Source of the DNA: Tanypteryx hageni
Lineage: Eukaryota; Arthropoda; Insecta; Odonata; Petaluridae
NCBI GenBank assembly: GCA_028673005.1
Contig: CM054118.1
Span: forward strand, 9,369,082-9,433,081
Direction: 5' to 3'
Length of the DNA: 64,000 nt
The translations under genes and the position numbers were made by a program. This document shows positions 1-10,657 of the stretch, one piece after another. Within the stretch, counting starts at the first letter, position 1; the number at the start of each line of letters is the position of its first letter. The notes under the pieces were generated by a model. That model made no database searches. It was not told the DNA's origin and saw nothing but the letters and a program-made list of their open reading frames with translations.

Positions 1-439
1 CTCAATTTTCGCCGACAACATCTTAAGTAGAGACTCTTTGCTGCATACCAGTCCGTTTCCTATCCAGCGCGCGCCGCGCTTTTATATAATAATCAATATC
101 GTGAAAACTATAGACGTTATTGGCGTGCAACCTCCTTCAAAGGTAAAATTAAACTATTCTGAACATTTCATTTACTGCATGGACCCCTCTAAACCAATTA
201 GGGAAAAGGTTTCCCGCTGGTGTACTTTTTCCTGTCTCGGCTGAAAATTTTATATAAGTGTTACGATTGTTATTTTTTTAAAGGCAGTTAATAATTTTTA
301 TTTATTCTTGAGTTACTTTGTCGTTTGTCCGGGGCTTTTTCCGGGATGATTGATTTTTCTAGGGACCACCTCATGGGAGTTTAACGACTGTGAAAGTTTA
401 GGCCCTTAATTTCACTGTGAAATGTCCAAAAGTACGGTG
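1..439. other. AT-rich non-coding stretch
   Basis: No coding signature, known repeat end or RNA gene was recognised here. The only ORF is short and has no recognisable motif. Confidence 0.4.
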
Positions 440-800
440 ACGGACGGGCACTTGAGAATTATTATAGAAGGATATTTTCTAGCTCTTATATGATCTTTAA
501 GGTATCGATTAAAATATTAATTCGGATAGAGGACAACATATACTACAAAAAAGACCGCGAGACCACATTAGATAAAAATTCGAGAAAATCCCAAGCATAA
601 TATGTATCACATATTTTGTTTACATTGATCGCTACGACAATTCTATCGGCAAACAACAACTGAAAATACATCTTTTGCTCTCTCATCCTCTTATATGATC
701 TGTGAGGTATAGATTAAAATATAGGATATAGGATAAAATTTATCACAAAAAAATCGCAGGAGAACATAATAATGACGTAGTTTCGGAGACAAAAAAATAA
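440..800 (+). repeat. Dispersed repeat family A, dimeric unit
   Basis: Two tandem, diverged units about 205 bp apart each carry the motif TTATATGATCT followed by 'gaggacaaca', and the first ends near 'cggcaaacaaca'. The same sequence recurs at 17190-17660 (reverse orientation), 32645-33440, 36430-36690 and 62563-62770, so it is a dispersed repeat. No protein was recognised in any copy. The class is unknown; a non-autonomous DNA transposon is a guess. Confidence 0.65.
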
Positions 801-1339
801 AGAACCGCCGAATTTTTCCTGCAACTTGGAGAAGCCAAATTTTCAGAGCAGAGCAGTATAAGTATAAGTAAGGCTAAGACTATAGTAAAAAATTTGGGTT
901 ATCTTGGTTTTTACCTGAGATTAGCTCGAAATTAAGATTTTTCAACCTCGTGGTGTCCCTAGGAAAGTTATAGTGAATGATAACCATAAAGAGTCACCTA
1001 CAAGTTATTATATTAACAGCCAGAAATACAAGCAACAATTATTTGCACCTACATTATGCTCTGTGTGTTAGTACTTCAAATACAGTTCATAAACTGAACT
1101 TTAAGTTTTGGACTTTTTTGGAGCTAATAAGACTAGCAACAACACAACTTCATTGCCCTTAGACAAGTTTAATGTGTAGTTTTTGTTCTATTATTTAACG
1201 CTCTATGGTTAATCTGGCACGATATAAACCGGCAGGCGTAACGTACCGTGATTGCAGTATTATATTAGTTTTATTATGACTACTAGATGAATTAGTCCGT
1301 TTAAAACGGGCTTTGTAATAAAACAGACTGCTGAGATAT
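801..1339. other. Non-coding stretch, nothing recognised
   Basis: AT-rich sequence with one short ORF (977-1162) lacking any recognisable motif. Confidence 0.4.
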
Positions 1340-1600
1340 TGAGCGTCTTATGGGAGATTGAAATCACCCTCTGGAGTCGAACCCGGAACCTTTTTTGAAA
1401 ATTTTGTTATTTATTTTTGTTTAAAACGGTCCAAGTCCGAAGATCGTAGATCAATTATTTCTCATTTTAATTTGCAAAGAGTAAAAGTCGAAAAATCTAT
1501 TCTTACGCGTTATCTTATGGGAAATTGAAATCACCCTCGAGTCAAACCCGGGACCTTTTTTGAAATCTTTTGTCATTCGCTATTGGTATGTGATCATAGC
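1340..1600 (+). repeat. Two tandem copies of a ~175-bp repeat
   Basis: The string 'gaaatcacc' followed by 'gtcgaacccgg' near 1360-1390 recurs in diverged form near 1525-1555. Similar wording occurs near 4051 and 62770. This looks like the decayed remains of a dispersed element. The 'tcgaaccc' box resembles a tRNA B box read backwards, but no tRNA fold was seen. Confidence 0.4.
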
Positions 1601-3280
1601 AATCCTATCAAATTTGGTTGAACTGGATGAAGAAACGGCTGAGATAATGAGCGTTACGGACAGAATGACCAAGTGACTAAGGGAATAAGCGTTTTAAAGT
1701 GAAATGATATGCGTGGAAACAATATTTTGCTGCGGAAGGTATCTATGCCGGATAGAAGCCCGCTGAGACCCTCGCGGAGCCCGGAGGAATCAACATTTTT
1801 TTAAAATTTCTGTACTTGTTTAATTACGCGAATTTTTCTCCCAGTTTCTATAAAGGAGGAGGAATCAGTCCATCCATTGTCGTTTAATCCCTCAAGCTGA
1901 CGGGTCCGTACACGTGTACACATGTACGGACCATTACTTTTCTTTACTCATCCTGAAATTTTATGGCCATCTACGTACTTTTTCATCGCCAGAAAAATAA
2001 ACATAAATGCCAAGGATGCCGAAATACGTTCAAATGGCCGATTTGAGGGGCGAACGAGGATAAGAAAATTTCTGGCTTGAGGAGTTATGATAAGATTTAA
2101 GGTAGCCGAGGAGGTGAAGGGTGAGGGGGGAATGGAGCTTCTTGTAAAAGGCTCCGAATTCCTTTAGTGCATGGCATTCTATACAGCTTAAACTAATATG
2201 ACAAATTAGAGTGTTCTCCACTTGCGAATTCCGGCATAATATTCCAAACAATTTAAAGTTATAAAGATATTTAACGAATGATAGCAGTGACTCATTTTTC
2301 GTTGAAGTTTCGCCGCGAAAAATTAAAATATTTTATAACGTTCAACATTTACACCTTTTGGTTTAATGGAAAAATATAAAACGTATCTGATAAATCCACA
2401 AATATTCCTAAGATAACTTCTAAGGATATTTCGTGAGTATACGGTAGAAATAAAAAAGAAAACAGTAATCTGATGGGGTGAGATTGACTTATTCTTTGAT
2501 TGACGTCATTTTGAGATATCGATTTGTTTACCGCCAGTGAAGTGCTTTTTTAAACGTAAGCAGACACACAGCTCCAACCGTTTGGTGCTCTAGATTTGAT
2601 TATGATTGCCATTCAGATTCGATTCACTGGCATAATTTTTTACTGATTTCCATTCCTTATATTATCGTTGTTAATGTTTATGCGCTAATTTAAGTTGCCA
2701 TGAGTATAGTACTTATAGTTTTCCATCAACCGTGAATAATCCGTACAAATCTTCAAAGGATAAGGGAACTTTCCGGTTTTCATTGGAATGGTAAAACACC
2801 CAAACTCCGAAAAATCACTTGAAGTCCGTTCAGATGAAGTTACACAGGCGTTATCTAAATGATGCTTGCTCAAAGAACGCGATTTTGGTCAAACTTATCT
2901 CACACTTAAAGTTAGAATCCTAAAACCAAATACCAAATAACCTAATAACAAATCGTCCCATTTAATTCATACTTTACTTTCATATTTGAGAAAAATATTA
3001 TCCTTTAAAAGTTTACTCATCAAATTAACGGCCAACATGATAAGTCTTAAGTTTACAAATATAATGGATGTGTCACACGTTGCGTCAGGCCGGTCACACA
3101 ATTATCTAATCTAACGAATGGATCTTTCGTGCATGACGCATGGCAGACGAAATGAGAATGCGTGTTTTTTAATCTGTTGCGGCCCATCTTCTATCTTTTA
3201 GGCGTTTTATTTCCCGTGAGATCGCCGATGTACACATACTTCAGCGATCTCGGTAGATCATAGCCATGAAAGAAGAAATT
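1601..3280. other. Non-coding stretch, one palindrome
   Basis: Apart from the palindrome at 1903-1932, nothing could be assigned. ORFs in this stretch are short and compositionally random. Confidence 0.4.
1903..1932. repeat. 30-nt near-perfect palindrome
   Basis: The left half begins GGTCCGTACA and the right half ends TGTACGGACC. The whole 30-nt segment reads almost the same on both strands, with the only mismatches near the centre. It could be an element tip or a cruciform-prone site. Confidence 0.6.
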
Positions 3281-3284
3281 GAGT

Positions 3285-3318
3285 GGGTGGGGGGGGAGGG
3301 GAGGGAGGGAGGGAGGGG
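3285..3318 (+). repeat. G-run tract with quadruplex potential
   Basis: At least five runs of three or more G separated by single bases (GGGAGGGAGGGAGGGG within it) satisfy the usual four-run quadruplex pattern. It lies in otherwise unremarkable DNA. Confidence 0.55.
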
Positions 3319-3959
3319 TAGCCCGATTCCCCTTTCCATGCAGTGTCTGCCGAGGAAAAGAAGACGAAGACTGCAATGATAAAAACAGATGGCGTGATTG
3401 AAAGGGTTCACATTTCGCGGAAAAGACCGCATACCAAAAACAAAAGCCATTCATGAAGCTTCTTGTCATCTGCATAGTGATAGTACATCTGCGTGTGCAC
3501 CATTGATGGAGAAGGCTATGATTTCATACCATCTGCATTCCGTAATAAACAAGATGATCCAAACGGAACCCATGATGCCTACTTTCCACTTAATTATTTA
3601 TTTAATAATTATATTGGCTTTAATAGCTTTAAAATCACAGCGGGCAAGTTGCTCTTTGTGTTCCCAAAATTAATAATTTAGCTTTTTAAAATATTACAAA
3701 TAAATTCGAACGAAAAACTAAATAGATCACGCGTATTTGTGTGGCAAAAATAACGGGTTCATGTAATAGACTATACCGAATCCGAGTCCAACAATAGTCG
3801 TTGCTATGGCAACACTCTCGTAATGAGTGATAAAAACTGCGAAAATGCCAGTATTTACTCGAAATTCGAAGAAATAGGATCGATGAGCAAAATTCTAAGA
3901 TAAAAATTAGAATCTTTATTTCTTTTCTCAGAGAATAGTACAAATCCCACTCCGATATT
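3319..3959. other. Non-coding stretch, nothing recognised
   Basis: Two overlapping short ORFs (3398-3673, 3493-3681) are present but show no family motif. Confidence 0.35.
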
Positions 3960-4240
3960 AAAATTCTAACATATGATAATGTGCAAGAGAAAATTACCCT
4001 GCACGATGGATTTCAAATTTCTCATGTAAATCAAATTGGAATGATAGTTCCTGGAATCGAACTCGGAACTTTCAATCTTCGCAATAAAAACTGTCCTCGG
4101 GAGCTCGGCCCCAGTAGCAAGAGATTTCCACCAAGTGTCATGAAAATCGGTCTATTGGTTCAAAGATTAATTGGGGGGTGGGGCAGACGGACAGACAGAC
4201 AGACACAACGACGAAACTACAAGCCTATTTCCATTCTGTA
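3960..4240 (+). repeat. Repeat fragment ending in a GACAGACAG tract
   Basis: The segment ends in 'gacggacagacagacagaca'. It resembles the GTCCGTCCG-bearing ends of other repeats in this window (near 32705, 34665 and 17570). No TIR pair was found. Confidence 0.35.
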
Positions 4241-5466
4241 AAGTAGGCTAAAAATTCATTAACACAGCATTCCAGTCGCTTCACAGTTAAGCCGCAAAAG
4301 TAATCATTCCACTAAACACACGCAGCTTAAACATATAGTCGAACATTTATAAATCGAACGCCTATAAATCCAATTTCCGATGAGGCGAATAACATGTTTT
4401 CCCGCTCGCATCATACCATAAGTTGAAGTTCCATAATTCAACGTTTAGATGAATCGAACGCTTAATATCTTCCCTCGTGGTTCGAGTAACCGAGGTTGGT
4501 CAATATATAAAACACTGCGTATGTGTCGAAAAACGTCACCAGACAAATTAATGAAAATATATTTATTTATTAGAGACGTTTACGCATTCTAAAAAAATCC
4601 AACCTCTGTTTTAGAGGAGCACATTTGTGAATATAAGTAACATCAATTTCAGCTTCACAAATCGGACTTTTTATTTGCAATCGAAATCCAAGTTGATCAT
4701 CAATGGCGCAGATGAACTCAATTTAACCTCATTCAGGTCACTTCACTGCGTGTTTCCTCGAATCGCATAATTCTTGTCGGGAAATATAAAATGTTTTCCT
4801 CGTATAATTAAACAAATTAAATTAAGGAAAAGAAGGTGACGCAAAACTACCAAAACATTCTTCCTTTTGATTCCCAGATATTTGAAACCGGAAATTTGTG
4901 ACTGCGACCGGAATCGTCTCAAATCTCATTGCGTGACCGGTTCCTCGTAGAGAGCGGAAGTATTTCTCTTTCCTCTTCTTCGAATTCTATGTTTACACAA
5001 GCGAAGGGTATCCCGAATCAACGCCGAGACGCATGGAAAACAAATGACGAACCGTGCAGCATACATGTGAAAACTATTTTCCGATGGCGGGTGATGAAAC
5101 TTTCTGTCGTCATTCATTCAACACTAGAACATTGTGACAAATAAGAGGAATGAGAAGGGATTAGGGAAATACGCGAAAGCAGCCGCCTTCTCTCCGCCAT
5201 AACGGCTTGATCAGGGACGAGGCCAATAGCTGGCGACCTTATCAAGCTCGGAAGAAGAAAAGCCCTATTACCTTCATATTCCTGTCCATCGCTATATGCT
5301 CACGGTGACAGACAGATCAAGACGTAGGACGATTAGTTTTTCATTCGAATCAATTCATTTCATTAATGCGAGAATGGATCATCGAGTTCACCTTATGGCT
5401 GATAGAAAATTGAAAAAACCGCGTTTCTTCAATAGAAATGAAAGGTTCGGAAAAAACATATTGGAA
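4241..5466. other. Non-coding stretch, nothing recognised
   Basis: No gene, RNA or repeat boundary could be supported. The antiparallel ORF pair at 4926-5144 is a mutual shadow without motifs. Confidence 0.35.
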
Positions 5467-5560
5467 TTTCAGCTACGAAGCAGCGGCTATCGGCGAATTA
5501 CCGCTGACGAAGGCTGCTTCGTAGACGAAATGCAAATCTGGTTTTCCCAACTTTCAATCA
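5467..5560 (+). mobile_element. Diverged foldback MITE core (7.5/31.9-kb family)
   Basis: A hairpin with arms CTACGAAGCAG and CTGCTTCGTAG (perfect 11 bp) is followed by a sequence close to 'cgaaatgc..atctggttttt'. That arrangement matches the centre of the foldback elements at 7575-7800 and 31884-32105. Only the central part is recognisable here. Confidence 0.5.
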
Positions 5561-5923
5561 ATTTCGTTGAAAGAATTTTACCGACAGAAGAAAACGTTTC
5601 ACAAATTATGCGAAAGAAACAACGCTCAGAAACAACGCTTCGACATGAAACAAACATCATGTCAAAGTAAGACGAGCTACAAGCATGGGCACCACGTGAT
5701 AATTAACTGTGCATAAAATACTCGGAAATGAAAGTGAATCATACTTTAACGACCTTTGCTCTAATAATCACCCCGTTTGTCGTTAGATAGAGCATTTATT
5801 ATTATCTTCTAAAAGAACATTTCGAGGCGAAAGCACATTTGCTCTACAAATCATCCTAAGAAGCTTCGTTGCTCCACGCGGTGAATGGCGGTATCTCCCT
5901 GATCAATTAAACAAAACGTTTTT
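5561..5923. other. Non-coding stretch, nothing recognised
   Basis: No feature could be assigned. Confidence 0.35.
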
Positions 5924-7000
5924 ACTTTCTCCATGCATAGTATAGGGGAGAGTATTGTTTTCACGAAAAACATCGATTTCGATATTTCAACGGAAATGTG
6001 TTTTGAGGTCTCCTGAACACGTTTTGACCATTTTCTCGACGATGTCTGTGCATGTGATAGAAATATTGTGGGTGCTCTAATTCAAAAACCATTAATCAGA
6101 TCAACGCAAAATTTTACATTTAACATTTTTATGAAAGTCTCAAGAACTGATTAGTTTTTGGTAAAAATCGGTAAATCGAAAGTGGGTGTTTACTATTATT
6201 ACATATCCGTTATTTTTTAATATTTGCTTTAATCTTTGATATATGTAACAATGTACCAGAATAAAGGTTGTATGAAATTTAATTTTCTATAATCTTTGTT
6301 TGAAATATTTCTCCATATAATGCATTGTTTAAGAGATATCTTATGTTATTAGCTGCCACCACCACGCCACCTACCGACTATTGTTAACAATTGATCCTTA
6401 GTTACGTCTTAGTAGCTCTCCTTTTTATTTTCTTAATTGTTGGAGATTTGTGGCTATATACAATATATTTGTAAAGTTTAACATTTTCTCAGTTTCTTAA
6501 AATATTTAATATTATGTAACCTATTTGGAATTTGTAGAAATATTACAAGTATGTAGAAAGTCATGTGGTGACCTTATCAGATTTTTTTTCAAATATTTGC
6601 TTTAATACTTGATCAATGTAAAATATTAGCAGAATAAAAGTTGTAGGTAATTTAATTTTCTACAACTTCTGTTCGAAACATTTCCCCATATAATGGATTG
6701 TTTAAGAAATATTTTAAATATTATAGTTTTAGCTACCACCACCACACCACCTGGAGGCGACTTTTGTAAACACTTGACGCTTAGTTACGTCTTAGTAACA
6801 CTTTTTTATGTTTAATTGTTGCAGCTTCGTGGCTATATCCAATATCATAAGACTACGGTTTGAGTTTATTTGTCCTTTCTAAAGTCTTGAAAATTTTCTC
6901 GCAGTTCCTTAAAATATTTATTACCATTTAACCAATTGGAATTTTTAGAAATATTACAGGTATGGAGAAAGTCATGTGGGGGCCCCGTCAGACGGTGCCT
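5924..7000 (+). repeat. Dispersed repeat family B, internally duplicated
   Basis: The copy starts with ACTTTCTCC and carries the family phrase 'gatatttcaacggaaat'. Two internal units about 371 bp apart (first near 6221, second near 6592) share 'atttgctttaat', 'ccaccaccac' and 'gttacgtcttagta'. Copies of the family are also at 20131-20800, 40618-41046 and 61040-61875. No protein was recognised. The two better-bounded copies have ~15-bp inverted ends, which suggests a non-autonomous DNA transposon. Confidence 0.6.
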
Positions 7001-7554
7001 ACGACGTAATATCGGTTCCGAGATTTTTGAGTCATTTTGTCTCCAGATAATTACGCATTGTCACGATCCTATTGAGGACTATCAGTAGGAATTCGGCTGA
7101 TAGATTATCAAACTCGACGTTCGAACAATTCTCATGTTGTCGGAAGTCAGGTTCTCCTCCCCCTCTCCGGTTTTTTATCCGGAGCCTCCGGGTTCACGGT
7201 ACAATCTCCGGGATTTGAGTAGCATTTGGTGAAAACATCGCGTTCATAAAAATAAAACAATGCCTGTCGAAAAGGTATGAGCGGAAACTAGCCAATTATT
7301 AATATTTCTACGTACGTTTATTTTATCCCCTATAAATTGAAAATATTCCTTTCCCCGAAACCTGCTGCTTCATGCGGCCGCCTTCTTCATCAAAACGCTT
7401 GTCGGAGACGCGTTCTTGAAAACTGAGAAGCGAAAACTATTTTTCCCATCCGTATAATGATATAACTAAAGGTTTGCGTTTCAGTCGGACTTTTCGTGAC
7501 AAAATTACAGCGTTTTTGCCTCGAGCGTATTCAAGAATGAGTGCTTTAAAAAAA
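7001..7554. other. Non-coding stretch, nothing recognised
   Basis: No gene or repeat boundary was recognised. Confidence 0.35.
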
Positions 7555-7574
7555 AACGAAAAAATTGAATCAAG

Positions 7575-7800
7575 ACACCTAACTCAGCCATCTTCAATAG
7601 CCAAAACAAGGCTACGAAAACCAGATGCACATTTGGGCTACAATGCAGTCATCCTCAGTGGTAATTTGATGAAAGTAATCTTTAGGAACAACTTTCGGTG
7701 AATTACCACTGTAGACGGCTGCATTGTAGCCGAAATGCGCATCTGTTTTTCATAACATTGTTATGGCTATTGGAGATACCTGAGATATATATTTTTACCA
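7575..7800. mobile_element. Foldback MITE
   Basis: The two halves are inverted copies. 'aatagcc' near 7600, 'ggctacaatgcag' and 'tcagtgg' on the left match 'ccactg', 'ctgcattgtagcc' and 'ggctattggagatacctgag' on the right. The family recurs at 31884-32105, as bare ends at 27424-27475 and as a diverged core at 5467-5560. It has no coding capacity. Target-site duplications could not be fixed. Confidence 0.65.
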
Positions 7801-9130
7801 TTGAAAAAAATGTTTAAGTGCTTATTATAGAATTTGTATTCAGCCATAGGACGAGATCGATAATTCCATAGTGAATAAAATAAAATACGATAACACGGCA
7901 CAACACATTTTATGTAAAAAACAAAATGCCGTACTTGTCCAAGAACCATCCACCCCCGAATCAGAACCGCACCCGATTTTTTTAGAAGAAAATTTTTAAA
8001 AATCTGTAAATTTTCCTTTTTAATCAGTCCAATTATAAGAGATAATGATATTGCAAGTATTAGGTTGTAACGGGCGAATCCTCCATGGAAGAAATGGAAG
8101 CATTGCTTGCAACAGCCATTGTAGCTCGCTTTCTCCTTTCACAGTATTGCTTCCAAATTAGAATTTATAGTGATAATAACAGTAATAACAATAGAAATCA
8201 CTCGTTCACAAGCGCAATTTTAGACGCGCACCTTCAATAAAACCGTGCGACATTTTAAAAATCCACCTTGGCAGCCTGCGCCACACAATGGCCGAAAATA
8301 ACACTACTAGCATACTAGGAAGCAATAATATTATTGCATACACGTCGATGAGCCATTCGCTGTAGTATACGAGCGGAGACTAGGCGTCTGGTCCAGTTAT
8401 ATTACAGCTTCAATAAGTCGCAATTCTGACGTTTCACGTGAACCTTCCTGCTTATAGAAATGTTTGTGTTGTAGTAGTGCATTAACAGATATTATTTCCA
8501 AGCATTTTGGCTCAGATAGGAGGAATTTCGCGGTTTTTCTCCGCGTAATATAGTACGGAGTGGAAGCAAATTTACAATTAAAGTAAATGCACAAAGTACT
8601 GAAATGTACCAAATGACAGAATACAGGAATAATTTGGAACCTGCTGACAAGCGGGACCTCAACGAGAACGTAATGGTGGATGAAAGTGTTTTACATTACT
8701 ATTTCCTACCTTGGAAATGCATTTTCTTTTAAATGTTTTAGAATCGTTTTCTATTTTAAAATCGTATTAGTCTGTTAAAGTTTCAGAATTACTTTTTATA
8801 TTGTAACTGTATTGGAAATTGTTTTTATATTGTAACTGGAATTGTATTTTGAAATTTTACTTTGAAAATTGTACTTGGATTGTATTGTATTGTAATAAAG
8901 TTTGGATAGTTTTCCGAAAGCTAGACAATACCTGCGACCAGTGCCTCAACTGAACGAAGTTTTTCAGCTCTCAAATCAAGAAAGACTCTAAATTATCTAT
9001 TCTATCAATCGCAAAATCCCTCATGAAAGAACTTTCTCAAAAGCCCGTGTTCTAAGATGACGTCGTTGCAGAATTAACAAATAAGGAAAGAACATATTTC
9101 AAGAATGAGGTCAGGCTCAACCCTGTGGAA
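7801..9130. other. Non-coding stretch, nothing recognised
   Basis: AT-rich. Around 8690-8900 there is a run of 'ttgtaactg/attgtatt' low-complexity sequence. ORFs are short and without motifs. Confidence 0.35.
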
Positions 9131-9139
9131 TTTACTCAT

Positions 9140-9287
9140 CGAGAAAAAGAAAGAACTTTCTCACTTCCACAAATTTATTTATGGAACGATTTTTTATATT
9201 TATCACCTGATGATGCTGCTACGACCGTAGTGAAACCGGTCGTGCCAAATAAATTTGTGGAAGTGACCAAGTTCTTTCTTTTTCTCG
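9140..9287 (+). mobile_element. Penelope-like element end, inverted arms
   Basis: Two 41-nt arms at 9140-9180 and 9247-9287 are inverted copies with two mismatches. They enclose a 66-nt loop that carries a hammerhead-type core. Known Penelope-like elements carry hammerhead motifs in their terminal repeats, so this is read as a solo end of such an element. No reverse transcriptase sequence of that family was found nearby. Confidence 0.5.
9203..9246 (+). ncRNA. Hammerhead ribozyme-like motif
   Basis: Core elements appear in the expected order: CTGATGA (9207-9213), a stem made of GCTGC and GTAGT with a 7-nt loop and one bulged T, GAAAC (9232-9236), a short CCGG-type helix, and a GTC cleavage triplet. 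The CAC just before the core can pair with the GTG just after GTC, giving an open helix I continued by the flanking inverted arms. This matches the minimal hammerheads known in Penelope-like elements. The bulged base and short helix III leave activity uncertain. Confidence 0.5.
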
Positions 9288-9410
9288 AGGAAAGAACAAT
9301 TCCTATGCTTTTCAAATAACAAGGTAAGATCTGATTTTATAATTAATTGCTTCCCTATAAAAAAATCTCAGGATTCGCCACTGGGTTGTAACATAAGTTA
9401 TGTCGCTTTT

Positions 9411-10375
9411 AGTGCTTTTCGTCATTGCTGAAAAGCACTATTATCTTCGTGATGTCCGTACGCATATATCAGGGAAGAATTGGCTCAACTGATTTCAGCC
9501 AAATTTGGTACACACATAAATGAATGACCAAAATGACATATTTGGACCGGATCGACTGAGCAGGGGTGCCACATTTGTAAAGTTTAACTTTTCGGTAATT
9601 ATGGATTTGGAAGGTATTGGCCAAACAGATTTTAACGAAATTTTGTGTTAAGGAGGTGTGCAACATAAAATATCAAAATCAAGATGATTAGTATAGATTT
9701 ACAAATCAGGATTACCACAATACAAGTAATTAAAAATTTTGTTTTTCAAGTATTTGTGTTGAACTGCCCACATCAATTTTAACCAAATTTAATATTTATA
9801 ATTTACACGTATATACAAAACCATAATAGTATATTTGAAAAGGATCATCCAAACAGGGGTGCCACAATTATAAATTAAACTCTTTCAGTAATTAAGGATT
9901 TGTAAGGAATTGGCTGAACGTATTTCAACTAAATTTTATATATAAGATTTGTACAACTTACCATAATGAAATCAATATGTTTAAAGCGGAATTGCAGAGC
10001 AGGGCTAACAAAATAAAAAGTAAAATAATATTTCTTTTACACGTATTTATAGAGAACTGACCTCATGGATTTTAACCAAATATGGTAAATATAATTTTAT
10101 ATAAATAAATAACCAAAATATCATATTTCAACCGGGTCAACTAAACAGGGTTGTGACAATATCAAGGTTAGAATTCAATGTAATAATGAATTAGGAAGAT
10201 ATTGGTTGAATCGATTTCAAAAAGAAATTTCGTTTGTAGGGCGAAACGAAATGAACATATTTAGAACGGATCTAAAAAGCAGGGCTACCACAATATAAGG
10301 AAGAAATAATTTTCTGATTTCAAAGAAAATACATTAATATACGATAATACTACGGCGAATTTGACGAAAAGCACT
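9411..10375. mobile_element. 965-bp TIR element with ~146-bp internal repeats
   Basis: Perfect 14-bp inverted ends (AGTGCTTTTCGTCA at 9411-9424 and its complement at 10362-10375) bound the element. Inside, a diverged unit marked by 'caggggtgccaca' and variants recurs at 9561, 9707, 9854, 10000, 10146 and 10280, giving steps of 146, 147, 146, 146 and 134 bp. The units also share 'aaccaaatttggta'-like wording. There is no coding capacity. The class is unknown and no target duplication was identified. Confidence 0.6.
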
Positions 10376-10657
10376 TCTGTACCAAGGGAAACCCGTGTAC
10401 ATCCCTACTTGCTTACATTGTAAACAGTTAAATATAAAAGAAAAATAACGTACCACAATTAGAATGTCCACAGCAATGAAATGAGAGGAAATTATAATCG
10501 AGTAAATTCTGAATTATTTAATTAAGTTCTTTAATTGAATTATTCATTCTAAACCCTCATTCTCAAACAATCAACCATGAGCAGCAATAACCTCCGTATC
10601 CGCCATTGTATGTATGCTCTAGGAGCTTCATCATCATCATCATGAGGTGTTCTGCCT

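Noticed and set aside
9411..10375. Regular spaced repeats as a CRISPR array
   Set aside because: Units are ~146 bp and continuous, without short identical repeats and unique spacers, in a eukaryotic context.
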